Assembly: GCA_045646385.1 (NCBI GenBank)
Contig: JAZRKQ010000025.1
Coordinates: 8,293 to 72,292, forward strand
Direction: 5' to 3'
From: SIG455 sp045646385
GTDB taxonomy: Bacteria; Bacillota; Clostridia; UMGS1810
Length of the DNA stretch: 64,000 nucleotides
Shown here: piece after piece, positions 26,263 through 35,677 of the stretch
Layout: each line of letters begins with the position of its first letter
Position numbering within the stretch: the stretch's first letter is position 1
The notes under the pieces: model-generated
What the model saw: only the letters and a program-made list of their open reading frames with translations
The model's database searches: none
Told to the model about the DNA's origin: nothing
Made by a program: the position numbers and the translations under genes

Positions 26263-27109
26263 CGTACAGACCTTCCTCTACAAGTTTTTTCATTGCTTCC
26301 TGTACAGTTGCTTTATCCTCTTTATATGTAATACCATACCATTTATCTTTATTAGGGATTGCTTTAACTGTTGCTTTACCGGCTTTAACCAAATCGCCTA
26401 CTACAGTAGGAATCAAAAATTCCGCTTTCAAAAGATTATCACCCTGCAGGAATTTTTCATACTCTGCTTCTAAAACAGGGAAAATCTCAGGACCGAATGA
26501 CCAGAGGTTCATAGATACTTTTGAATCTTCGTCGAGCGAAATCTGCTCACCATTATCGCCTGTGCATTTGAAGTTTTCAATATCTGTACGCTCGTTGATA
26601 TCAACCATATAACCATCTTCAATAACACAAACACCACGTGCTACAGAGCCGTTATCGCTAACTGTGTTTTTAAGGTCGTAGCAAACCATAGCAAATTCAA
26701 ACTCACCTGCTGTCTGCATATATTTGTTAAGTTCAATAAATGCATTGCTTCCGTAGTAGTCATCAGCATTTAAAACCGCAAAAGGACCGTCTATAACATC
26801 TTTACAGCATAAAATAGCGTGTGCTGTACCCCAAGGTTTTACTCTGCCTTCAGGAAGATTATCTACTGTCTGGAATACATACTCAACGTCAATCTTCTCT
26901 TCAATCTTTTTGCCAACTAATCTCTTGAAATCTGCCTCAATGCTTTCTTTTATAATGAATACTACTTTATTAAATCCTGCTTTTTTAGCATCATACACAG
27001 AAAAGTCGAGCAATGCTTCGCCATTAGGGCCGATGGGTTCCATCTGCTTAAGACCGCCGAAACGGCTGCCCATACCGGCTGCCATTACTACCAAAGTTGT
27101 GTTTTTCAT
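26252..27109 (-). CDS. Sugar-1-phosphate nucleotidyltransferase
   Basis: This 285-residue protein has the nucleotidyltransferase fold. The N-terminal loop AAGMGSRFGGLKQMEPIG (near 10-27) binds NTP, and DDYYG (near 116) is the metal-binding segment. It would activate a sugar 1-phosphate, probably the product of the kinase whose gene overlaps its 3' end. It differs from RfbA/GalU in the loop sequence, so the nucleotide (UTP or other) is uncertain. The gene starts 25 bp after pgi. Confidence 0.78.
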   Translation of the reverse strand: MKNTTLVVMAAGMGSRFGGLKQMEPIGPNGEALLDFSVYDAKKAGFNKVVFIIKESIEADFKRLVGKKIEEKIDVEYVFQTVDNLPEGRVKPWGTAHAILCCKDVIDGPFAVLNADDYYGSNAFIELNKYMQTAGEFEFAMVCYDLKNTVSDNGSVARGVCVIEDGYMVDINERTDIENFKCTGDNGEQISLDEDSKVSMNLWSFGPEIFPVLEAEYEKFLQGDNLLKAEFLIPTVVGDLVKAGKATVKAIPNKDKWYGITYKEDKATVQEAMKKLVEEGLYDGI

Positions 27110-27134
27110 GATTATTACCTCCGCTTATCGTATA

Positions 27135-28463
27135 TTATAATCTTTTCTCAAGTTCTGCTTTCTCGTTTTCATAACCGGGTTTACCTAAAAGTGCAAACAT
27201 ATTTTTCTTGTATGCTTCTACTCCGGGTTGATCAAACGGGTTAATACCAAGCATATATCCGCTTACTGCACATGCTTTTTCAAAGAAATACACAAGATTT
27301 CCAAAATGATACGCATCAAGTGCAGGAATATTCAAAATCAAATTAGGAACTCCGCCGTCATTATGTGCAAGTACGGTTCCAAGAAATGCTTTACTGTTTA
27401 CATAACTTACGGTTTTACCTGCAAGGAAATTAAGTCCGTCGATGTTTTCGTCGTCGCTTAGAATTTCAATATCTTTCTTGGGTGTCTGTACATTTAAAAC
27501 AGTTTCAAACAAAATTCTTCTGCCATCCTGAATATACTGCCCCATTGAATGAAGGTCTGTTGAAAAGTTTGCAGATGCGGGGAAAATACCTCTCTGGTCT
27601 TTACCCTCACTCTCGCCATAAAGTTGTTTCCACCACTCAGCAAAGTACTGAAGCGCCGGTTCATAACTTATAAGCATTTCGATCTCTTTGCCTTTACGGT
27701 TTAAAATATTTCTTACAGCCGCATATTTATAGCAATCGTTATTTTCAAAACCTGCTTTATACGCTTCTCTTGCTTCCTGTGCGCCGCGCATAATCTCGTC
27801 AATATCAATACCTGCTGCCGCTATAGGAAGAAGTCCTACCGCAGTAAGTACTGAGAAACGTCCGCCAACATCATCAGGAATAACAAAAGTTTCATATCCC
27901 TCTTTATCGGCAGAGTTTTTAAGTGCGCCACGTGCTTTATCGGTAGTTGCATATATTCTTTGTTTAGCACCCTCAGCACCATATTTTTTAATAAGCATAT
28001 CACGGAATACCCTGAACGCTATTGCCGGTTCTGTTGTGGTACCGGACTTAGAAATTATATTAACGCTGAAATCTCTGTCGCCTACAAGTTCAATCAAGTC
28101 ATTAAGATATGTTGAACTTATAGAATTACCGGCAAAGAAAATCTGAGGTGTACCTTTGCATTTCAAATTATAAAAAGTATCTGTCAGCATATCAAGGGCA
28201 GCCTTTGCGCCAAGATAAGAACCGCCTATACCTATAACAATCAAAACTTCGGAATCATTTTTAATCTTTTCAGCCGCCTTTTTAATGCGGTCGAATTCTG
28301 TCTTATCGTAATCAACAGGAAGGTCAACCCAACCAAGAAAATCATTACCTGCGCCATTACCTTTTTCTAAAATATCAGCAGCAGTCAAGGTTAATTCTTT
28401 CATGTTTGCAATTTCTCGTTCAGATACGAAATTACTTACTTTTGATAAATCTAACGTTACCAT
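27135..28463 (-). CDS. pgi: Glucose-6-phosphate isomerase
   Basis: This 442-residue glycolytic enzyme interconverts glucose 6-phosphate and fructose 6-phosphate. Signatures present include GIGGSYLGAKAAL (near 79), ISKSGTTTEPA (near 138), and the C-terminal catalytic lysine in NPFDQPGVEAYKKNMF. It is of normal length for Firmicutes. It heads a three-gene operon with a nucleotidyltransferase and a hexosamine-kinase-like gene, tying amino-sugar or nucleotide-sugar metabolism to glycolysis. Confidence 0.95.
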   Translation of the reverse strand: MVTLDLSKVSNFVSEREIANMKELTLTAADILEKGNGAGNDFLGWVDLPVDYDKTEFDRIKKAAEKIKNDSEVLIVIGIGGSYLGAKAALDMLTDTFYNLKCKGTPQIFFAGNSISSTYLNDLIELVGDRDFSVNIISKSGTTTEPAIAFRVFRDMLIKKYGAEGAKQRIYATTDKARGALKNSADKEGYETFVIPDDVGGRFSVLTAVGLLPIAAAGIDIDEIMRGAQEAREAYKAGFENNDCYKYAAVRNILNRKGKEIEMLISYEPALQYFAEWWKQLYGESEGKDQRGIFPASANFSTDLHSMGQYIQDGRRILFETVLNVQTPKKDIEILSDDENIDGLNFLAGKTVSYVNSKAFLGTVLAHNDGGVPNLILNIPALDAYHFGNLVYFFEKACAVSGYMLGINPFDQPGVEAYKKNMFALLGKPGYENEKAELEKRL

Positions 28464-28515
28464 AATTCACCCGTTCCTTTCGATTGCATTGGATTGTTAA
28501 AAATCAAACATATAT

Positions 28516-28544
28516 ATTATACTACTATTTTCCGTATTTTACAA
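28516..28544 (-). promoter_or_regulatory. Predicted pgi promoter
   Basis: On the minus strand TTGTAA (28539-28544) and TATAAT (28516-28521) are spaced by 17 bp, about 50 bp upstream of the pgi ATG and directly beyond the gpsA stop. Confidence 0.6.
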
Positions 28545-28551
28545 GTACTTT

Positions 28552-29550
28552 TTATTTGATTTCATCTTTTTTATCACGGCACATCAAATCGGATATTGCC
28601 TGCTTTGGTGACTTACCGTTATATAACACTTTATAAGCCTCGTTTATAATTGGCATCTCCACTTCGTATTTTTTCCCAAGTTCATATGCAGCGCTTGCGC
28701 AATGTACGCCCTCAACCACCATATGGACTTTATCAAGAGTGTCTTGCAAACTGTTACCTTGGCCTATAAGTATACCTGCACGTCTGTTTCTTGAATGCAT
28801 ACTTGTGCAAGTAACAATCAGGTCCCCAATTCCCGACAATCCATAAAAAGTATCTAGGTTAGCACCCATTTTAATCCCCAGACGCGAAATTTCTTTAATA
28901 CCTCTCGTCATAAGTGCTGCTTTTGTATTGTCCCCAAAACCAACTCCATCTATTATACCTGCACAGAGTGCCATAACATTTTTAAGTGCACCTCCAAGTT
29001 GAACACCTAAAACATCGTCGCCTGTATACACCCTGAAAGTTTCGCACATAAATGCGTCTTGAACAGTAATAATGGCATCTTTATATTTCGAAGCAGCCAC
29101 ATTAGCCGTAGGAATAAACCTTGCAACCTCTTCAGCGTGAGACGGGCCGGACATCACGACTACCTTACTTTGTGGAATTTCTTCCTCAACAACTTCGGAT
29201 AAAGTTTTTAAAGTGCCGTCCTCTAAGCCTTTTGACAGTATTACAATAATTGAATCCTTTCCCACATATTTGCTCATAGATTTAGCCGTAGAGCGTATAA
29301 CGGACGAAGGAGTTACTAAAACGATAATCTCTTTATCCTCTACACACGAAATATCACTTGTATATGAAATATTATCACCCAAATGAATGTTTGGTAAAAA
29401 TTCTTTATTTTCTCTGTCCTTTTTAAGCGCATCGCTCTCAGATTGCTTCCACGACCATAGTGTAACATTATGACCGTTTTTTTCAAGCAGAACGGAAATG
29501 GCTGTCCCCCAACTTCCGGAGCCTACTACTGCAATATTTTTTATGTCCAT
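28552..29550 (-). CDS. gpsA: Glycerol-3-phosphate dehydrogenase [NAD(P)+]
   Basis: This 332-residue enzyme makes sn-glycerol 3-phosphate for phospholipids. The NAD loop GSGSWGTAIS (near 10) and the catalytic-lysine segment GALKNVMALCAGIIDG (near 186) are present, along with GLSGIGDLIVTC. It follows plsY, the acyltransferase that uses its product, in the conserved order der-plsY-gpsA. Confidence 0.95.
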   Translation of the reverse strand: MDIKNIAVVGSGSWGTAISVLLEKNGHNVTLWSWKQSESDALKKDRENKEFLPNIHLGDNISYTSDISCVEDKEIIVLVTPSSVIRSTAKSMSKYVGKDSIIVILSKGLEDGTLKTLSEVVEEEIPQSKVVVMSGPSHAEEVARFIPTANVAASKYKDAIITVQDAFMCETFRVYTGDDVLGVQLGGALKNVMALCAGIIDGVGFGDNTKAALMTRGIKEISRLGIKMGANLDTFYGLSGIGDLIVTCTSMHSRNRRAGILIGQGNSLQDTLDKVHMVVEGVHCASAAYELGKKYEVEMPIINEAYKVLYNGKSPKQAISDLMCRDKKDEIK

Positions 29551-29583
29551 AATACTCTCCTATTCTCTACGGTACTTAAAATA

Positions 29584-30207
29584 TTACTTTTTGAAATTAA
29601 GTTTTGATTCTGTTCCTTTTATAAGACGAACTATGTTTGCTCTGTGCATAAAAAGTGCAAGTGCACCCATAGCGATTGAAAGTATTACAAAATACATATC
29701 ATCGCTATGCATCAGGATTACTGCTATCGGAAAAATTACACACGCTATACACGAGCCGAGCGAAACATAACGTGTAATTGCCATTATAGCAATTGCACAT
29801 ACAAAAACAATTAAACCGATTCTCCAGTCGAGCATAAATATAACTGCAGCAGAGGTCATTATACCCTTACCGCCTTTAAAACCGAAATAAATCGGAAAGT
29901 TGTGCCCAAGTACAACACAAAATGCCGCAACATACACCGGCAGTATAATCACACCTGCGGCAGCAAACATACCAACAAGCAAACGTGCAATTAAAATTGC
30001 AATAACACCTTTTAAAGCATCACCAAGCACAACAATTGCTGCAGCACCTTTGCCAAAAACACGCAGGGTATTGGTTGCACCGGCATTACCGCTACCCTCT
30101 TTACGTACATCTTTACCTATAAATTTAGAAACTAAAATAGAGGTATTCAGACTGCCTATCAAATATGCTATAACACCGCTTATAATTATCATCAAAATTT
30201 CTGTCAT
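29584..30207 (-). CDS. plsY: Glycerol-3-phosphate acyltransferase PlsY
   Basis: This 207-residue integral membrane enzyme transfers acyl groups from acyl-phosphate to glycerol 3-phosphate. Family motifs are GSGNAGATNTLRVFG (near 36), GHNFPIYFGFKGGKG (near 103) and a C-terminal MHRANIVRL. At least five hydrophobic segments are visible. Its gene lies between der and gpsA, forming a short phospholipid-initiation cluster. Confidence 0.95.
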   Translation of the reverse strand: MTEILMIIISGVIAYLIGSLNTSILVSKFIGKDVRKEGSGNAGATNTLRVFGKGAAAIVVLGDALKGVIAILIARLLVGMFAAAGVIILPVYVAAFCVVLGHNFPIYFGFKGGKGIMTSAAVIFMLDWRIGLIVFVCAIAIMAITRYVSLGSCIACVIFPIAVILMHSDDMYFVILSIAMGALALFMHRANIVRLIKGTESKLNFKK

Positions 30208-30230
30208 TAAAATTTTCCTTTCGGGTATAA

Positions 30231-31556
30231 TTATTCGTCTTTTTTGCGTTCGCGTATTATAAACTTAATGGGAGTTCCCTCCATACCAAAATATGAACGT
30301 ATCTGATTTTCAATATATCGTACATATGAAAAATGTGCCAGTTGTTTATCATTTACAAACAATATAAACGTTGGTGGCTTAGTGGTAGCCTGAGTGATAT
30401 AATAGATTTTCAAACGTCTGCCCTTATCTGACGGAGGCTGCACTTTTGTTATTGCCTCGTTCAAAACATCATTTAAAACACCCGTAGACACACGCATTGC
30501 ATGCTGATTGGAAACATAGGTAATAAGGTCAAACAATTTCTCAACCCTTGAACCTGTAAGTGCCGATATAAATGCAACGGGAGCGTACATCATATACGAA
30601 AGGTTGTTTAATACTGATTTACGGTAGTTTTCCATTGTCATAGTTTCTTTTTCTACCAAATCCCATTTATTTACAACCACAATAGCAGCCTTACCCTGAT
30701 TGTGTGCATAGCCTGCTATTTTAGTATCCTGCTCTGTAACGCCTTCACGCGCATCAATAAGAATTAAAACAACATCACATCTGTCAACAGCCGCTAAAGA
30801 ACGTACAACACTATAGTGCTCTATATTTTCGTCTATCTTGCCGCGTTTTCGCATACCGGCGGTATCTATAAACGTATATTTTTGCCCTTTATGTTCATAT
30901 TTAGTATCAATAGCATCTCGTGTTGTACCTGCAACATCACTTACTATAACACGTTCTTCTCCAAGAATTCTGTTGATTAAAGAAGATTTTCCTACATTCG
31001 GTTTACCGATAACAGCAACTTTTATAGTATCGTCTTCTTCGCTGTTGTCAACTTCAAAATCAACATATTCAAAAAGTTTGTCAAGTAAGTCACCGACGCC
31101 AAGTCCGTGTGTTGAAGATATTGTCATAGGCTCATCAAGACCGAGATTGAAAAACTCATAATATGCCAAAGGCGGCTCACCAGCATGGTCTACTTTATTG
31201 CATACAAGCACAACGGGTTTTTTACTGCGCATAAGCATAGCAGCAACATCTTTATCCGCTGCAGTAAGACCGTCGTGGATATCAACCATAAAGATTATTG
31301 CATCAGCCATATCAATAGCAAGGTCTGCCTGACGTTTCATCTGTTTTAAAATAATATCGTCGTTTCTTGGCTCTATACCACCTGTGTCTATAAGTATAAA
31401 TTTTTGATTAAGCCACTCACCCTCTGCGTATATTCTGTCTCTGGTAACACCGGGGGTATCTTCTACAATAGATATGCGCTTTCCTATTATCTTATTAAAC
31501 AAAGTGGATTTACCGACGTTTGGTCTGCCAACTATGGCAAATACGGGTTTTCTCAT
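30231..31556 (-). CDS. der: Ribosome biogenesis GTPase Der (EngA)
   Basis: This 441-residue protein has two tandem GTPase domains and a C-terminal KH-like domain. The first has G1 GRPNVGKST and G3 DTGG; the second has G1 GKPNVGKSS, G3 DTAG and G4 NKWD. The duplication of GTPase domains is diagnostic. It assists 50S assembly. It starts 13 bp after the DUF512 gene. Confidence 0.96.
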   Translation of the reverse strand: MRKPVFAIVGRPNVGKSTLFNKIIGKRISIVEDTPGVTRDRIYAEGEWLNQKFILIDTGGIEPRNDDIILKQMKRQADLAIDMADAIIFMVDIHDGLTAADKDVAAMLMRSKKPVVLVCNKVDHAGEPPLAYYEFFNLGLDEPMTISSTHGLGVGDLLDKLFEYVDFEVDNSEEDDTIKVAVIGKPNVGKSSLINRILGEERVIVSDVAGTTRDAIDTKYEHKGQKYTFIDTAGMRKRGKIDENIEHYSVVRSLAAVDRCDVVLILIDAREGVTEQDTKIAGYAHNQGKAAIVVVNKWDLVEKETMTMENYRKSVLNNLSYMMYAPVAFISALTGSRVEKLFDLITYVSNQHAMRVSTGVLNDVLNEAITKVQPPSDKGRRLKIYYITQATTKPPTFILFVNDKQLAHFSYVRYIENQIRSYFGMEGTPIKFIIRERKKDE

Positions 31557-31569
31557 TTATTTTATCCTC

Positions 31570-32874
31570 TCATTCAAGTATACTTTCTACAAAATCAAAT
31601 CCGTCACACTCTGTCACACGAACCTTTACTCCAAGTTCCCTTTCAACATCTTCCAAAGTAGTATCGTCCAGAAAAACCATACTGTCGTCCTTGAACATAT
31701 TCCTTGCAAGAAGGAGCGTTCCGTCTAAGTTTTTATCTTTTAACTGATTTATAATATCTCTTCCGCACAAAAGACCTGTTACGGTTATTCTGTCGCCAAA
31801 GAAATCATTTCTGATTTTATTAACTTCCACATTAACGTTCGGGTGTTTTTGCTTTATTTTATCTATGAAACTATTTATATGATTATATGCAATAGCACCT
31901 GTAGCAATAATTTTTTTGTTACCTTTGCAGTGTGTTTCGTCATTAAGTGCAAGATTTATCTCATATTCCAATGACGCCATCATCCCCACACCATTTTCTA
32001 TCTGTGGAAAATCCTCATATGCATCATACGGCGGAATTTCGCGCTCCGCCATAATATAAAATTCATCTGCTGCATACACAACTCTTGTTCCAAACTCTTT
32101 ATACAGTTTTGCAGAATATTCTTCCACAATGTCAATCACGTCATCAGCACTCTCTTTTGTAACGGGGGTAAGTTGAAAAAGACCATCTCTATGTTTCGAT
32201 ATACCCACAGGCACTACAGAAGCGCTATGAACTGCCGGCATAAGATTGGCAAGGTCTTCAAGAGATTTTCTTAAAACATCACCGTCATTCACACCGGGGC
32301 AAAGAACAATCTGAGCATTCATAGTTATTCCGGCTTCGGCAAAACGCTTCATAATATTCAAAATATTATCTGCATTTTTATTATTAAGCATCATTTTACG
32401 CACTTTTCCGTCAGTTGCGTGAACGCTTACATTAATGGGACTCACTCGCATATCAATTATACGTTGAATATCTTTTTCTTTCAAATTTGTAAGCGTTACA
32501 TAATTCCCTTGCAAAAAAGATAAACGATAATCATCGTCCTTAAAAACCATTGTTGAGCGAACATTCGGCGGAAGTTGGTCCATAAAACAGAAAATACATT
32601 TATTGTGGCATCTACGTGGCTCATCTATAAGAGCGTTTTCAAATTCAACACCGAATTGTTCGTAACAATCATTATAAATCTCTATTTCTTCATAATCACC
32701 GTTCTTTTTGACAACTCCCACAACATAATATTCGTCGGACGTTAAATATTTGAAATCCAGTATATCCCCAAATTTACAGCCGCCGATATTATCAATAACA
32801 TCGCCTTCTTCAATACCGGCATCGTAAGCAATGGACGCATATTCAACTGATTTTACAACAGCCTTGTTTTTCAT
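31570..32874 (-). CDS. DUF512 protein with PDZ-like and radical-SAM-like regions
   Basis: This 434-residue protein begins with a PDZ-like segment (SIAYDAGIEEGDVID) followed by a region carrying CHNKCIFCFMDQLP (near 90), a CX3CX2C cysteine motif like that of radical SAM enzymes, and ends with the DUF512 domain. Its function is not established; conserved linkage to der and plsY in Clostridia suggests a role near translation or ribosome maturation. The ATG at 32872-32874 has GAGGG close upstream; a TTG four codons earlier would overlap that site. Confidence 0.8.
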   Translation of the reverse strand: MKNKAVVKSVEYASIAYDAGIEEGDVIDNIGGCKFGDILDFKYLTSDEYYVVGVVKKNGDYEEIEIYNDCYEQFGVEFENALIDEPRRCHNKCIFCFMDQLPPNVRSTMVFKDDDYRLSFLQGNYVTLTNLKEKDIQRIIDMRVSPINVSVHATDGKVRKMMLNNKNADNILNIMKRFAEAGITMNAQIVLCPGVNDGDVLRKSLEDLANLMPAVHSASVVPVGISKHRDGLFQLTPVTKESADDVIDIVEEYSAKLYKEFGTRVVYAADEFYIMAEREIPPYDAYEDFPQIENGVGMMASLEYEINLALNDETHCKGNKKIIATGAIAYNHINSFIDKIKQKHPNVNVEVNKIRNDFFGDRITVTGLLCGRDIINQLKDKNLDGTLLLARNMFKDDSMVFLDDTTLEDVERELGVKVRVTECDGFDFVESILE

Positions 32875-32882
32875 ATATACCC

Positions 32883-33539
32883 TCAACCTTTGATAAATTC
32901 TGAAATTTCTTGGGGAGAATTTGCAATAAATACATTCGGACTACTTTTAAGTTCATCAATCTCACCGAATCCATACGAAACCGCTATGCCGTCTACACCC
33001 AATTCTGCAGCACTGTCAAGGTCGTACATACGGTCGCCAATCATTACAGCCTCGCTCATATCAGTTATGGTAAAATAGTCTAATGCACGTTTTATTAAAT
33101 GTACTTTCGAGGTGTCCTTTTCGTGCATTGTTACACCGACATTTAAATCTATATATTTATCTAACCCAAAATACGGAACTATTAGGTCTATATATTCTTG
33201 CGGTTTAGCAGATACAACAGCAAGTTTAACTCCTGCATTTTTCAAAGTTTTAAGTGCTTGTTCCATACCCTCGTAAAGAGTCATTTCATATATACCCTTT
33301 ACAGAATACCGTTCTCTATAAAAATCACGTGCTTTTTCGGCATCGGATTCGCTCAATCCAAAATATTTCATATAAGCATAAACAAGTGGAGGTCCTACAA
33401 CTCTGCGCAGACTCTCAAAACTGTTATCTATAGGTACACCAAGTTTTTTAAAAGCATATTCCGTACTTTTGAATATGCCCTCCTGAGTGTTACCAATGGT
33501 GCCATCCATATCAAAAAACGCATATTTATATCTGCACAC
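32883..33539 (-). CDS. HAD-superfamily phosphatase, Gph/PpaX-like
   Basis: This 218-residue HAD hydrolase has motif I DMDGTIGNT (near 10), motif II VVSAK, and motif III/IV GDRMYDLDSA. A helical cap lies between motifs I and II, as in phosphoglycolate phosphatase and PpaX. The start is GTG 33537-33539, supported by GGAGGG 7 bp upstream. It heads the HAD-DUF512-der-plsY-gpsA operon. The substrate cannot be deduced from the sequence. Confidence 0.88.
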   Translation of the reverse strand: MCRYKYAFFDMDGTIGNTQEGIFKSTEYAFKKLGVPIDNSFESLRRVVGPPLVYAYMKYFGLSESDAEKARDFYRERYSVKGIYEMTLYEGMEQALKTLKNAGVKLAVVSAKPQEYIDLIVPYFGLDKYIDLNVGVTMHEKDTSKVHLIKRALDYFTITDMSEAVMIGDRMYDLDSAAELGVDGIAVSYGFGEIDELKSSPNVFIANSPQEISEFIKG

Positions 33540-33564
33540 ACCTATTCCCTCCCATTATTAAATT

Positions 33565-33593
33565 AGTATACCACATTATGAGAATTTTTCCAA
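33565..33593 (-). promoter_or_regulatory. Predicted promoter of the HAD-DUF512-der-plsY-gpsA operon
   Basis: On the minus strand TTGGAA (33588-33593) and TATACT (33565-33570) are spaced by 17 bp. Confidence 0.6.
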
Positions 33594-33611
33594 TAGTTTT
33601 GCAAAAATTTA

Positions 33612-33645
33612 ATTAAAAAAATAACCAGCCCGATTATGGGCTGGC
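33612..33645 (-). terminator. Terminator after rpmF
   Basis: A 7-bp GC-rich stem (CCAGCCC / GGGCTGG) with a 6-nt loop is followed on the minus strand by a run of T, 9 bp beyond the rpmF stop. Confidence 0.85.
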
Positions 33646-33653
33646 TTGATTGC

Positions 33654-33830
33654 TTATTCAGCTTTTAAAACCTCTTTGTCACCATAGGTTCCGCAACTTT
33701 TGCAAACTCTGTGGGGCAATTTGTACTCACCGCATTTGGGGCATTTTACCATACCAGGTAAAACGAGTTTCCAGTTTGCTCTTCTTTTATCTCTTCTTGC
33801 TTTAGAAGTTTTTCTCTTGGGTACTGCCAT
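33654..33830 (-). CDS. rpmF: 50S ribosomal protein L32
   Basis: This 58-residue protein reads MAVPKRKTSKARRDKRRA at the start and has a zinc-ribbon CPKCGEYKLPHRVCKSCG near residues 30-47. Both are diagnostic of L32, in its four-cysteine form. The ATG has AGGAGG upstream. It is the last gene of pta-ackA-DUF177-rpmF, and the DUF177-rpmF pairing is conserved across bacteria. Confidence 0.96.
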   Translation of the reverse strand: MAVPKRKTSKARRDKRRANWKLVLPGMVKCPKCGEYKLPHRVCKSCGTYGDKEVLKAE

Positions 33831-33871
33831 AAAGTAACACCTCCTACCAAAATTCTATATCTTTTAAAAAC

Positions 33872-34372
33872 TTAATCGTTTTTCAAAAACGCTTTTAATC
33901 CTGCAAGGCGCGGATCAATTTCATCGTCCTCGCAACCACACACACCGTCGTTTAAATCCTTGCCGCATATATGGCAAAGTCCCTTGCAATCATCCCTGCA
34001 GAGAAACACAAACGGAACTGATGTGCAAAAGTTTTCCTCTACTGCACTTTGTAGGTTGACAGTATTAGATACAATCGGCAAAAATACGCTGTCAGCATCA
34101 ATTTCGTTATTGGTGTAGCATTCGCTTACACCATACTCAAAATCCTCGGTAATTTCTTTTAAACAACGTGCACAGTTAACCATAAACTGTGTTTGAACCG
34201 TTGCTTCAAGATAAAGATTTCCGCCGTTGTTTTTGATATCCCCATCCACTTTAAGCGGAGCAGTAAACAAAAACTCCTGACCGTTAAACTCTATCTTTTC
34301 AACCGGAATTTCAACCGAAACGGATTTACTGGCACCTTCAACCTTAACAATTTTAGAAACGTCTATCTTCAT
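33872..34372 (-). CDS. DUF177/YceD family protein
   Basis: This 166-residue protein has the YceD pattern: a beta-rich N-terminal half, a CARCLKEI segment near 76, and a C-terminal CRDDCKGLCHICGKDLNDGVC cysteine cluster that probably binds metal. The family is nearly always encoded before rpmF, as here. A role in 23S rRNA accumulation/ribosome assembly is known for related proteins. It lies about 80 bp downstream of the ackA frame. Confidence 0.88.
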   Translation of the reverse strand: MKIDVSKIVKVEGASKSVSVEIPVEKIEFNGQEFLFTAPLKVDGDIKNNGGNLYLEATVQTQFMVNCARCLKEITEDFEYGVSECYTNNEIDADSVFLPIVSNTVNLQSAVEENFCTSVPFVFLCRDDCKGLCHICGKDLNDGVCGCEDDEIDPRLAGLKAFLKND

Positions 34373-34455
34373 ATATACACCTCGTTTATTCGGCGCAACA
34401 AAAATATTATATCTGTTTCCAATGCGTTTGTCAAGACTTTTTTACCGATATTTAA

Positions 34456-35646
34456 TTATTTTACCAGTTTTGCCGTATCCATTGCTATCATCATTTCTTC
34501 GTCTGTAGGGATAACAAGTGTCTTAACCGTAGCACCTTCAGCAGAAATATCTCTTTCCTCACCACGTACTTTGTTAAGTTCAGCATCTACCTTAATGCCC
34601 ATAAACTCTAAACCGTCTGTAATAGCGGCACGCATCATAGCAGTATTTTCGCCGATACCTGCAGTAAATACAATAGCATCTACACCGCCCATAACTGCTG
34701 CGTAAGTACCGATATAGCGTTTTACGCTGTAAGCAAACATATCAAGCGCAAGTTTTGCTCTTTCGTCACCTTCGCCTGCTGCTTTTTCCAAATCCCTGAA
34801 ATCGCTGCTTATGCCGGATATACCGAATACACCGGACTGTTTATTCATAAGGTCGTTTACGCCTTTTTCGTCAAGAACTTCTTTTTACATAAGGAATGTT
34901 ACAATTGCAGGGTCAATATCACCGCAACGTGTGCCCATAGCAACACCTGCCAAAGGTGTAAAGCCCATTGTAGTATCTACAGATTTACCACCGTCAACTG
35001 CAGTAATTGAAGAACCGTTACCAAGGTGAAGAGTAATAATTTTGAGATCCTCGATTTTTTTGCCAAGCATATCTGCTGCTCTGCCGGAAACATATTTATG
35101 TGATGTTCCGTGGAAACCGTATCTTCTGATTTTATGTTTTGTGTACATCTCGTAAGGAAGTGCATACATATATGCTTTTGCAGGCATTGTCTGGTGGAAA
35201 GCAGTATCAAACACACCTGCCTGAGGTACACCGGGCATAATTTTAGAGCAAGCCTCTATACCAATGATGTTTGCAGGGTTATGCAAAGGAGCAAGTTCAA
35301 CACACTGCTGGAGTGCATCCATAACTGCGTCATCAATAATAACAGAACCGCTGAAAATCTCGCCACCGTGAACGACTCTGTGTCCTACTGCATCGATTTC
35401 TTTCATATCAGCGATTACGCCCACTTCTTTATCTGTAAGTGCTTCAATAACCATTCTGATAGCATCTGAGTGGTCTTTCATAGCATCTTCACGTACAAAA
35501 TCATCTCTGCCGCTTACTTTCTGAGTAAGTTTGCCATCAATGCCTATTCTTTCGCAAAGACCTTTAGCAAGAACTTTTTTTGTGTCAATATCAATAAACT
35601 GATATTTAAGTGATGAACTTCCGGCGTTAATAACCAAAATTTTCAT
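34456..35646 (-). pseudogene. ackA: Acetate kinase, interrupted by an in-frame TAA
   Basis: AckA makes ATP from acetyl phosphate. The reading frame encodes a normal acetate kinase from ATG 35646, with the N-terminal NAGSSSLKYQ, HRVVHGG and GTRCGDIDPAIVTFLM segments. It then meets TAA at 34885-34887 after 253 codons. Exactly the same frame continues with the rest of the family sequence (NKQSGVFGISG, TAGIGENT) to a proper stop at 34456. One base substitution (for example GAA to TAA) explains it; no frameshift is needed. As written the gene is broken in the middle of the ATPase fold. Sequencing error, true inactivation or readthrough are possible. Confidence 0.85.
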
Positions 35647-35677
35647 TGTAAATTCAACTCTTTTCTGATTTATTTAA

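Noticed and set aside
34456..35646. Two separate acetate kinase-related genes
   Set aside because: Both parts are in the same frame and together give one normal-length AckA; the second part has no ribosome site and begins inside the fold.
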